Assembly: GCF_001949145.1 (NCBI RefSeq)
Contig: NW_019091411.1
Location: 1,383,563 to 1,445,562, forward strand
Reading direction: 5' to 3'
DNA: 62,000 nt
From: Acanthaster planci
Taxonomy: Eukaryota > Echinodermata > Asteroidea > Valvatida > Acanthasteridae
Shown: piece after piece, positions 12,842 through 23,085 of the stretch
Position numbering within the stretch: the stretch's first letter is position 1
Layout: every line of letters starts with the position of its first letter
Made by a program: the position numbers and the translations under genes
Notes under the pieces: generated by a model
Database searches by the model: none
What the model saw: the letters and a program-made list of their open reading frames with translations, nothing else
What the model was told of the DNA's origin: nothing

Positions 12842-14399
12842 TTGTGTGGTCCTTCAGATTTCATTTGATTTTCAATTTTTAGCAGGTTAACCAATGAATT
12901 TTTTAATCATCCGCCCAAAACAAACTCGCCCCCCAAAAAGTGAATGTTGCCAAGCCCTCTCAGCGGCCATTTTTCAAATGACATCCCTCATCTTCGGCGG
13001 GCTCTTCTGACTAATTTTTAATCCCATTTTTGTCTGCTCTGCCCCTAGATGGGTGCTCCTGAATCTACAGAGATGATCCTGGGCCATATTGACACAATCC
13101 CAACATTTCTTGGCCAAAATAGACCCCTCTTTTTGAAACAATCTCGGCGGGGTTACTTTTTGTGGCGGAGAATTTTCCTTGAATTGGGACACTGCACCCC
13201 AGAACTGTCTTTGATTACGATCCCTGATCGTGAAGTGAAATCATGTGACAACTCACGGGTTCATGGCTTACATAAGATTGAGAACGTGTACGTGATTGGG
13301 GGTAAAATGCCAGTTTCCTAACTCCTAGCCAATAGGAATTTACGTAAAATAAACTATGATAGACGGTTTGCAGCACACGAATGTATCGTCTGCATCGTTG
13401 AATCTACGGTTACAAACGTAACAGGAAAACAGGTTAAGACAGGAACCAGGCTTGTTTCTACTTTTTGGAAATTGGAATTGGACCAGGTGAGATTTGTTTT
13501 TGGTGGATTATAGCCCCCATTGATGTGCATTTATTAAGGCTAGCCTATGTTAGTTGTTTCTTGCTTTTTCCCGTTTCAAATTCCAAGCAACTTAGCATAG
13601 TCGTACCTCGTCCGACATGTCCGAGTAAAAAAATCATTGACTGATGGAGGTAGAGCTACTACATGTAGAACTTAGAAGTAACATGAGTAAGCTAGGCTTT
13701 GACCCTAAACATTTGGAGTGGACAGATGTTTTATTATTTGTCCAGATGTTTAAACGTTTAGACAAGTGTTTAAAAAGGGTGTAAGCTACATGTACATGGG
13801 ACAGAACTTGTCCATGTTGGCCCACTCGCTTACATCATTGCAAGTTAAATGTAACTACATGTAGTTTAGGCCTACATCATACATGCCAACTTGTGTTGCC
13901 TGTAGTTTGGTGATGATAAATCCATTCAGCATAGGCATGATAGGCCTAGGCCTGTTAGTTATTATGAGGCCTAGCTTTATAGTTTGAGCCCATACTCAGA
14001 CTAAGAATGTGACGGACGCATATTTGACTTTTCTGCCACAGCTTACAAATGCTTATAGCCTAGCTGGAGTTTATTTTTGTTGAACGGTAAATGATAAGTA
14101 ACCCTGTGAATATTTCCGAGACCTAAAGTTTTTTGCAAGGAGGCGGATACCGAACACAGGACAAACCGGCTATACAGACACACGGGACATACAGGTAACA
14201 GTTCACATGAAATAATGGACTACCGCATCCGTTCAGCATATTAGTACCATTGTGACCACACCAAGGGCACCATACTGTCCTTATACCAGCCAACAACCAG
14301 GACATGAATCTGCACATGTGGGCCTTAACCCCGATACAGGTCAGCTAACTGTATCCGACCTCCACAAAGACTACATGTACATGTAACACACATGCACAA
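12842..14399. other. Intergenic DNA with a possible 5' non-coding exon of the downstream GLA gene
   Basis: No coding exon is recognised here. A splice-donor-like sequence GGACCAG|GTGAGATTTG sits at 13486/13487. The downstream GLA gene has a splice-acceptor-like CACATTTAG just before its start codon at about 17350. The two could join as a 5' untranslated exon with a 3.9-kb intron; this is inference without transcript support. Confidence 0.25.
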
Positions 14400-15350
14400 A
14401 ATTATGTAGGGCAGTTACAGGGCAAAGAGCAACTTCTTCTTGTACCAACTAGCCTGAAAGGTCTGTACGGAATGAAATGAGCACCGGCTTGTGGCCAGGT
14501 GCGAGCTTACAAAATGTGAAATCAGTGAACACCAGCAAGGAATCCTGAATGCGATTCTGTCAGTCAGCAGTAAATTCACCTACCCGCATGAACCCCCAAA
14601 ATGCACACAACATAGCTGCCTTAACCCCTTGATGCTGGGACTTTCTTCTGAAAGCCGACTCCGAGAATTCCAGCCTCGCTTGGCCACGAAGGCCACCTGC
14701 CAAACCGCAAATTCTCGGTTTGTGGCCCAGGGTGCTCTGCACGCTTTGAATTACATGGTGAAAAGGCTGATGTTCGGTGGCATGCGGCTCTACTCACGCT
14801 TCCACATTCCCATTGCCTCTTTTCAAAGTGGGAGCTATTGTGAAGCTGGTGATTATGATGCAAATTTGACCTTTTCATTTCTTGGCAACACACAAAGGCC
14901 AATCACCATATATACAAGAGCCAGGGTATGCTTTCTTTCACGGTGTTCGCTCGAGTGTGGGCCGAGAATAATAGCTGAAAAGCGGGCTGAGGGATCTCAA
15001 TTTTTACGGTGGCTCTTACCGCTTCCCTGTGCGAAGGGGTTAAATAATAGTTCTTCATAATGAGTCTCACAAATGTGAGGTAAAGAGCCCAAAATGCGTA
15101 CAAGGAGCGGCAATGTAATGGGAGTTCGTTCTTCAAAGCGGTCGCGCCGGCAACCTTCTAACAACTTTGAAAGTCCTTAGTTGGGTCAGCATAACCATGA
15201 AATTTATGATAAAACCCTACCCCCGCCACATAAGTGGCAATGGTGGATGGCGCAAAACCCCACAGGGAAAGCCAAGCAATAAACTCCCAAATCACACTAG
15301 GTTGTACTGGCGATAAAAGAGCCGTTTGCTGACTTGTGAATTCACAAAAA
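14400..15350 (-). mobile_element. Decayed tyrosine recombinase of a DIRS/Crypton-type transposon
   Basis: Read on the minus strand from about 15350 downwards, the segment shows the ordered landmarks of eukaryotic transposon tyrosine recombinases. An N-terminal SAM-like core contains FIAWLSLWGFAPSTIATYV (15283-15227) and HGYADPTKDFQ. It is followed, after one frame shift, by LLEGCRRDR, PITLPLL and LPHICETHYEELLFK. The box A arginine motif AFWGFMRVGEFT lies at 14610-14570. A weaker stretch around 14480-14405 reads TDLSG, a stop, then VALCPVTALHNFV, matching the usual CPV-x-AL segment. At least one frame shift and two stop codons are present, and a 419-bp MITE interrupts it between LLFK and AAM. 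The catalytic C-terminal H-x-x-R and Tyr boxes were not found. This is a dead transposon gene. No reverse transcriptase is visible, so DIRS and Crypton origins cannot be separated. Confidence 0.75.
14621..15043. mobile_element. TTAA-flanked MITE (piggyBac-type), inserted in the recombinase remnant
   Basis: The left end reads TTAACCCCTTGATGCTGGGA (14621-14640). The right end, reverse-complemented, reads TTAACCCCTTCGCACAGGGA. This gives a TTAA target duplication and imperfect terminal inverted repeats starting CCCCTT. The element body is 415 bp and has no transposase. TTAA targets with C-rich termini are characteristic of piggyBac transposons. Independent support: when the element and one TTAA are discounted, the recombinase frame on the minus strand runs straight through the insertion site. 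The long open frame that spans this element on the plus strand is therefore not a gene. Confidence 0.8.
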
Positions 15351-17383
15351 ACATCCTAACCTGTGGCATAAGTCTTGTTACTTGTAGGCACTGAGGTAGG
15401 CTCTATCATGTTCCCTATATTCTTTCTTACTTACTTCTTCATTTGACACTACCATTAGCAATTTGTTTTAGTTGAGGTTGACATGGCAACTGAACACACC
15501 CAGTGAACATTCCTGACTTAATGATGCACATTTACCACTACAAATGTTTGACTGGTTTCATGTTGACATTGTCATTGTGAGTTTGTATATTGCAAGACAA
15601 ATTTCAGACCCAAGGTACATGTAATCTCACTTTTCATTTTCAGACATTTCCCCTCATAGAACAAAATATACCCCCAGAGCCACAGATCACAAAAAGACTT
15701 CTATATGAAATATCCTGCATTTCAACTTAGAATTTGATTTAAAACATGATTGAAAGGAAGATGTTGGGACTTTCTGATTGGAAGGGAAAAAATGCAGTTC
15801 ACTAGCTACATGTAGGCCAGGTTGAGATTGAGATTCACAACAATTCTGAATTCAAAAGTCAAACTTGATCAAGAGGCACACCCAGGTTTTGGTCAAGGGG
15901 AGTTTATCCCCAAAATAGCTTATGATGCTCTCAGAGCCAGTGGCTTAATGTGTTTTAGATGTACGTGTATATTGTATCTTTTTTCAGGAAGTAAAAAAAA
16001 ACATTGAAAATGTGGGGTCTTTTAGAAAAGTCCCTGAGGGGACCCCCCTTGTGGGTGACTGAACTTGCAGGCTTTGCATGATGAATAACAACATTTCTTT
16101 ATTCCAGTTTCCTCTTGAAATTGATATTACACTGTCGTGCAGACTGGTTTTGAATAGTTTACAGCAATATTTGGATTCTTGGGAGAACATGAAAGACATA
16201 CCAATGTATACGTGTACATGCACATGCACGTATAGATTTTGCACGTATAGATTTTGCCCTTTACACACTGATGTAAACATATCGTTCATATGTTTGCATG
16301 AAAAACAATGCCTAAATGCTGGCAATAAATTTAGCAAATAGAATAAATCCTGAAGGACGCTGTTTAAGGTACAAAGGTAGACAACCAATCACCAGCAAAC
16401 AGTACGATGAATATTCTTCATCTTTAAACTGTTCTGCCTTGCACGTCATATCGTTAGACACCTCTGAGTCCAAAGCCAAAAGTCGCCGTTATTTTGGGGT
16501 TCTGCATTGGTAGCGTGTAAAATCTTGGCATATTGCTGTCATCTGTTACTCTCCCCTCCCCCCCATGGTCCACCCCAGGTCTTATGTCATGGGGTAATAC
16601 ATTTTCAAGACAAAAAGTAGGAAGTTTTATCACTCTTAAATATTTTAACATCGACAAAGTAATGGGAAAATGTCCATTTTTTTTTCACACACACTACCCA
16701 CGCACTTGGACTTATTAGGTCAGTTGGGAGAGGGACTGTTTTTAGATGTATTTGAACTAAATACTCTATCATCTCATCCCATCAGTACCAACAACTAAAC
16801 ACTGTATTAATGACCAATTTTGATAAACCAAATATTAAAATTGCCCTATGTGATTCAGAACATTTTCACTTGAAGAAAAAGTTGTCATGCTGGGGAATTG
16901 TATGTAAATATGCCTTATTGATCTCTTCATGCAATACTTTGTGAGAGCATTTTTTTCAAGTTCTCCATGTTTCCTTCTTGGAGGCTGTTTCCTTAGGCAC
17001 AAATTATGAGAGCCACTTAACACCTGTTAGTGATGACCATTACCCCACTGGTTTTGATTCACCTGTTATGTTTTTGAAATGGGCAATTTCAGCATTTACC
17101 CTTGTTTCCAAGAACAAGTTGTAGGTAACCTATGGCCTTTGTGAGAAATTGTTTTGCTTAATACAGGAATATTAATGCCATCAGTTGCCCTAAGCAACTT
17201 TAAAGGTGGACATTTAAAAGATAACTTATAAACAAAACTTCAGTTTTAAATTATAATTGAAAACTAAATGGAACCATGCCTCCACATAGATATTTAAATG
17301 TGAAAAGATGCAATTAATTCCCACGGGTGTTGTTTTCTTGACACATTTAGGCTTTGAGTCGGTTGGCAAGTTCTTGCCTCAAG
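15351..17383. other. Intergenic DNA upstream of the downstream GLA gene
   Basis: No coding exon is recognised. There is a small tandem duplication of GCACGTATAGATTTT at about 16227-16256, preceded by a short ACATGCAC stretch. Just before the start codon a pyrimidine-rich tract ends in CACATTTAG (about 17350), a plausible acceptor for a 5' untranslated exon. Confidence 0.4.
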
Positions 17384-20300
17384 ATGAACCTTCTGACGGC
17401 AGCGTTTTTACTACTGCTGGGAATAGCTGGGTCTGTTGAAGCCTCCCACAATGGTCTGGCTCTGACTCCGCCCTTGGGCTGGAATTCCTGGGAGAGATTC
17501 CGCTGTAATATAGACTGTGATGTAGACCCAGAGAATTGTATCAGGTAGCTGTGGGATAATTGAGTGATTTCAAATAATGGTGAAGTTCTTCATAGGGCAT
17601 ATAGACACCTGTGATCGGTAATTTTGATATGTGTGACATAGATCAGTTAACTATGCATCCAGAAGAGATTGGGAGAAAGCTGGAAAAAGAACGACACATT
17701 TTAGAGAAGAGATTTCAAGTCGATCCTGAGTAGAACATTTTATAATTTATTATTACACAAAAATGAACACAATGAACACAAAAATGAACACAAAAATTTC
17801 ACGATATGGAATCAAATCCAAAAAGGGAAACTTAAAAAATTTCTCTGGGGCAAGGTTAATATGCCAGGTACATGTAGGCCTTAAAGGTGTTTCCACCATA
17901 TGTCAAATTTCACTTTTTTCCAGTGAGAGACTATATGCAGAGATGGCCAAGGTGATTGCTACTGAAGGCTACAAAGAAGCCGGCTATGAATATATCTGCA
18001 TGGATGACTGCTGGATGTCAAAAACACGTGATAAAGATGGACGACTCCAACCAGACCCCAAAAGGTTCCCTAACGGACTGAAGGCACTAGCTGACTACGT
18101 GAGTGACTGGGCCTGACAAGCTTATTTTCTTGTTATTCAGACTTCACATTTCACTCCTCTTCCAGTTGTGCCTATTTTACTTTGAAATACCAGTGTGTGA
18201 AATTACATGTAAGCCAAAAAGTGGACGGTAAAAACTAAATATGGGAATGGCACAATCAGTTTTGCTCCATCATCAGCAGTTAATCAGACATATACCAAGG
18301 TCACATGAACACAGACTCACAGTTTATTACATCACAGAAACTAGAGTGTAAACATGGATGGGATATTCATTTTGGGGCCTTGACCTTTACATTTCCTGGA
18401 CATTTTGTCCAACCGCATATGCTTTTGGTCAGACATAAATGGTCAGTAACCGGTCTTAATGTCACACTCTGGGATATTAATTGAGGGATGTAAATGCACG
18501 TAAGCTCATGGGGGTTGTTACCAGTTCTGCAATTTTTCATCCAGTCAGATTTACAGAAAGAAGATATAAATTTCACTCTGCTCAAGCTGTGGAGTGTAGA
18601 AACCACCTTAAACTGCAAAACTGTCAGAAGTCCTGAACTCAATTTGCATTTTACATTAAAATGAGAACTTTTCTTGGATTAATTTGGTACTCACTTGTAA
18701 TTTTGTATGTCTTCTGTGAATTGTTTACTGAATACCGAACAATACAGAGCTTTCATGCATTGAGAAGTTTTTGTGTTTCCTCTGCATAATACATGTATAT
18801 GTACCACAGATCCATTCCCTGGGTTTGAAGTTCGGGCTGTACCAATCAATGGGGCTCTTCACCTGTGAGAAATACCCTGGCATCTGGGGCCATATTGACA
18901 TTGATGTCCAGACGTATGCAGAATGGGGCATAGATCTGGTCAAGATGGATGCCTGTTGGAATCTTGGCAAGGAGAAGATGGGAGAAGGTACATGTCTTTA
19001 AAAAAGCAGGATTTAACATCCTGTGCCAAAACTTTAAGGTCATTTCCAAGGGGTGAGATTTGTCAGGATTTTTACTGATTTAAGGAATTTTCATCAGGAT
19101 TTTCTTGACCTTTCCAACGAGCTCTTTTCAAATCTGGAAAATCCTGAGGTTTATGATGAAGGTGTTTTTATGCATTCAAACACAAGAAATAGGCATTCAA
19201 AGGGGTTCCTTTGGGCAAACACAAATGTATACCATGGACCCTACATGTATGCTGCCATGGGGCACTTAAAACTTCTGGGGATTATGTCACGGATATTTCA
19301 TTTTCTTCCAATGTCACCCCTGCATTTCAGAAGTAGTATAAGCAAAAGATTAATGGTTTTATTTTCCACATGATGAATGTTTTCATGTCGATGCAATAGT
19401 AGAAAATGAACTCTATCAGGAGCCAATTAGAAACTGTTTTCTGTTTTTGCGGAAATAGATTTTACATCTATTATTTTATTTTATCATTTTATTATTTATT
19501 ATTTGATTAAGATAAAATATGCCAAAGAGTGTATTACATGAAACCATGACTTGTTTGAACACCTGCTGTGCATTTCTTATTTGCAGGGTACATTAATATG
19601 TCTAAGGCTCTTGACCACAGTGGAAGGCCCATCCTCTTCTCATGTGAGTGGGCACACGAAGCTAGTGTAAGTGCATAGTCTACCTTAGTAAGACCGGATT
19701 AAAACATTTACAACAATGATTGATGAGGGTGCAGTCGTGAAGACACGTAGACTAATCTGAGGCCGTGTCCGAAATGGGCTTCCAGAGCTACGGCTAGGTC
19801 TATTGTCTACGGGTCCCCATGCATTTCCAATGGAGTGAAGACCTAGACCTAGCTCTAGACAAGAGATTCGGATGCAGCCTTAGTAGACGCCAGTACTGTG
19901 ATGGCATCAGAATCGTGCACATGCACCTGCTTCATGAATGTGGTGAGACTGCAGTGACGGTTTCTACTTTTGGTTGCTAAACCTATATCACTCCCTTCTT
20001 GGGATTCGACATTACTTTCATTTCATCCGAAGTTCCTTTTGAAATTAAGACTTAAGCTGGAGAAATATAAAGTTCAAAGAGGGACCAAGCTGTGGGACTG
20101 GAAAGCTTAATATTTGGGCCAATTCACACTTTCATTTCACACCATTTCACACTTTGTATTAACCCTAACTCCCTAGGGTGTGTGTGAAACAGTATTAAAA
20201 TTGGAGGATGTGGGACTTTTAGGCTGTTGCTATGTAATGAATCCAATTTTCTTTCAATTAAGAGGGAAAGACCCATTATCTATTCATCCAACTCTCGCTC

Positions 20301-23085
20301 TGCCAAATACCTCAACAATTGCAATTTATTTCAGTGTTCACAGTAGAGCCCAGTGATTTTGTGCAAAAGTAACCCCCCTCCCCCACTGAGGGGTCAGAGA
20401 GGCAGGCAGGGCTGACACTAAAGTGTCTCTTGCCGCCATGTACCCAGCTCCTACCAAATGACCCTATTAAGTTGATACATTTTGAAATAGTAGTTACTGT
20501 GATGTGCATGACACGCCTTGAATGCAGATAACTACATACGGTGCATTGGCATTAGAGGGTACTGCTGTGAGGCATCAAGGTGCCCTCTGTTGCTCATGCA
20601 CAAGGCTCTTAGCCATCTTTAAAGTACTAACAGGTTCACTGGAATCAAACCTTCAACCTGACCTTGTGTTAAGCTACTAGCTCATGTCATTCAGTTAAAA
20701 CAATGAAACTATTTTAAACCTTCTGATTTGAATTCACAGTTTTGTGTCTTGTTGTTCTCTGCAGCCCAACTTTACCGAGATCGCAGAATATTGCAATTCA
20801 TTCAGAGACTACGGAGACATCCAGGATGACTGGAACGTTGTTCTGCACGTGATTGACTGGTTTGCTGAGCATCAGGCTGTGCTTTACAATGCATCTGGAC
20901 CCGGCGGCTACAATGATGCTGACTTTGTAAGAGTTTGGTCACGCAATATTCAGAAGTAGTGGAAGGGCTTGAATCCGATAATATTTGCAATCAAGTTTAG
21001 ACTTCACTGTCGGTTTAGATTGTGAAATCAAATGTCTGAATCAAATGATGAGAGCTTTCGTTGCAAGAGAACAAAATACTTCCTTTTGCCAAACTAGTCC
21101 AGAGATTAGAAAAAAATGGCCAGCAAGGATCAGCATTTATAAAGTCCAACTTTGTATCAGATCACGGTTGTGGCTTGTTGTTCTAAAAAGTTGGTATTTT
21201 TGGACAAAATAATTGTACTGGTTATATGAAAGATTTGTTGTGGAATTACAGCATTCGAAAGTGATATCTTATAGAGTATGCAAGCTCTTGCATGGCATAG
21301 CATTTGATTTTAGAAACCAGGAGGGCGGAAACCAGAGAGTCCAAGACTCAATTTTTTTTCATGTAGACGACCAGAGTCAGAATTATCTATTTTGTCCCAT
21401 CACTAATAAAATAATCTGTGTGTTCTTCAATAATGGCACCATCACTTGTTGTGGAATCTTTAGCTGTAAGCTGTAAAAAAATGCTTCAAATTTTAAATCT
21501 TTTTGGGTCCAAAACTTTAAATTGTTCAAATCAGAACATAGTATGCTTGAAATAGACTTGCTTCCAAGTTTCATATAATTTTTTTCAACTCCACAACCCA
21601 AACTTTGAAACTAACACGTTTGCAAGATTTTGACGTGGACTTCTTTTCATCATCATAATTCATTTATTTCAATAAATTTTTCCTAGGTTTTTTGTGAAGT
21701 TTATGACATTGCTAATGTTACTTGCATCGTGTTGTTGGGGCATGATCTCTACCTACATTTCATGTGGTGATTTGGGTTTGTGGCTTCCAACTAGTGCCCA
21801 CTGAAAAAAAAAGATTTTGATACATGGGAAATAAAGTCCATATAGGGCTTAGTAGCCGAGTTGAGCTGCTGGCATGGTGTGTGTTCCGGAGGTCACATGT
21901 TCAAATTCTACCCAATCAATTACGTTCTCCAGGGACTTACTGTTTTCTGCTTTGGTTCAGATCATAGCGGGTGATTTCTCCTTGAGCACAACTCAAGCCA
22001 AGTCGCAGTTTGCCATGTGGACCATGATCACCTCCCAGCTCTTCCTGTCCAGCGACCTGCGGACCCTGGATCCCCAGGCCAAAGCAATAGTTCTGAACAA
22101 AGAGGTCCTTGCAGTCAATCAGGATAAGTTGGGCAAGATGGGTCAGCGGATATACAAGGTTGGTATATTTCTCATGCAGTTAAGAATCTATTTCCATGCA
22201 TACCAGGGTAAATCCTTCTTGGACGAGTGGTACTAATGTTTGCCAACTTCTGTCAGATTTATGTATTGTAAATCCAGGGTTGGCAGTGTTTTCATGCATC
22301 CAAGATGTGGTGTGGATAAGTTCTCTCAAGTTACTTATAAATCACTTTCAAAAGTCAATCACATGCTCACTCCCCAAGGAAGTCACAAACTATCCAAATG
22401 CATTGTGACAAATGCAAAGGTTGTAGTTCAGATACCCTGTTGTAACTGTGCAGACTCCTGATCGGGCTAGAGGTCAGTGTTGGTGGCCTCGAGGCCGATT
22501 TTTATGGCCTCGACCTCGGAGGGCGTGGCCTCAGTCTTGGCCTCGGCCTCGGAGGTTGTGGCCTTGACTACAACACTGAAAGCACAAGGACAGCTACATA
22601 CTTTGTCATTCCAAACAATACAATGGAAACTTGGCATACACCCAACCCAATGTGCACATCAAGTAAACAAGACAGTCACTTGGTAAAGAGTAATCATAAA
22701 CTTGAAAGTACTTGCCGTAATTGTATTTGCTAAAGCCACAGTTATGCCCACGGCCTTTGTCACTTCAAACTTAATTTTTTTCTGATGTTTGAAATTGTCG
22801 TTGCGGTTGCAGGACTCAACATTTGAAATCTGGACCAAGGAACTAATCAACCATTCCTACGCAGCAGTTTTGTTCAGCCGGGCCACCGACATGCCCCACA
22901 ACCACACTGTCACCATGAAAGAGCTAGGCTTTCCTGATCCTATGGGCTACTCTGTACGTGACCTGTTTGCCAGCAAAGACCTGGGGTTCTTCAAGCCGTC
23001 CACTCCACTGAGCTTCATGGTGGATCCCAGTGGGGTGGTACTAATCAGAGCAATGCCAACGAATGCAATGAGGAAAAGACCCTAG
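17384..23085 (+). CDS. GLA: Alpha-galactosidase A-like enzyme, downstream copy (GH27), diverged specificity loop
   Basis: This is a tandem paralogue of the gene at 4110. Seven coding exons: 17384-17544, 17924-18098, 18810-18987, 19587-19666, 20765-20926, 21961-22158 and 22813-23085; they join to 408 residues with the same intron positions and phases (2, 0, 1, 0, 0, 0). A hydrophobic signal peptide ([16 protein letters not shown]) precedes [15 protein letters not shown]. The nucleophile D159 (LVKMDACW), acid/base D216 (DYGDIQDDW), the DDCW motif and the disulfide cysteines are present, so catalysis should be intact. The 2-position recognition loop reads [12 protein letters not shown]: the Glu203 equivalent is kept, but Leu206 is His and the following Tyr is Glu. 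Another loop reads [10 protein letters not shown]. Substrate preference may differ from GLA and NAGA. Sequons: NFT, NAS, NHS, NHT. The GLA or NAGA orthology of either copy is not settled by eye. An in-frame TTG upstream was rejected as start. Confidence 0.93.
17757..17797. repeat. Short AACACAAAAATG tandem repeat in GLA intron 1
   Basis: Overlapping repeats of AATGAACACA and AAAATGAACACA lie in the first intron of the downstream GLA gene. This is a simple-sequence tract with no evident role. Confidence 0.7.
19760..19880. mobile_element. Foldback MITE in intron 4 of the downstream GLA gene
   Basis: The left end AGGCCGTGTCCGAA pairs with the right end TTCGGATGCAGCCT (reverse complement AGGCTGCATCCGAA). 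Further inside, AGAGCTACGGCTAGGTCTA faces GACCTAGACCTAGCTCT. The total is 121 bp, with no coding capacity. No clear target duplication was seen. Confidence 0.55.
20163..20225 (-). repeat. Copy of a short CCCTAAC...GTTAGGG dispersed element
   Basis: Reverse-complemented, the segment reads AAAGTCCCACATCCTCCAAT and later ACACCCTAGGGAGTTAGGG. The same order occurs at 43313-43376 (AACAGTCCCAAATCCTCCGA, ACACCCTAGGGGGTTAGGG), more loosely at 54500-54565, and possibly at 29982-30052. The terminal CCCTAAC/GTTAGGG pair suggests a very short MITE. It lies in intron 4 of the downstream GLA gene. Confidence 0.5.
22482..22578. repeat. GGCCTCG-rich degenerate repeat in GLA intron 6
   Basis: About 100 bp is built from variations on GGCCTCG/GACCTCGG (for example TTGGCCTCGGCCTCGGAGG near 22537-22555) and ends at GACTACAACACTG. 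It is far richer in CpG than its surroundings. It resembles a short interspersed or satellite-derived repeat, but the family is not identified. Confidence 0.55.

Noticed and set aside
12463-12894. Open frames crossing the first N run
   Set aside because: They consist mainly of unknown residues; the flanking translated parts show no recognisable domain.
14491-15060. 189-codon open frame on the plus strand, the longest in the window
   Set aside because: It runs across the TTAA-flanked MITE and opposite the decayed recombinase; it has no recognisable domain and no splice or codon signals. It is a chance frame inside transposon sequence.
17354-17383. In-frame TTG start ten codons upstream of the downstream galactosidase ATG
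   Set aside because: Animal genes rarely start at TTG, and the ATG at 17384 directly precedes a good signal peptide. The upstream part follows a splice-acceptor-like sequence and is probably 5' untranslated.
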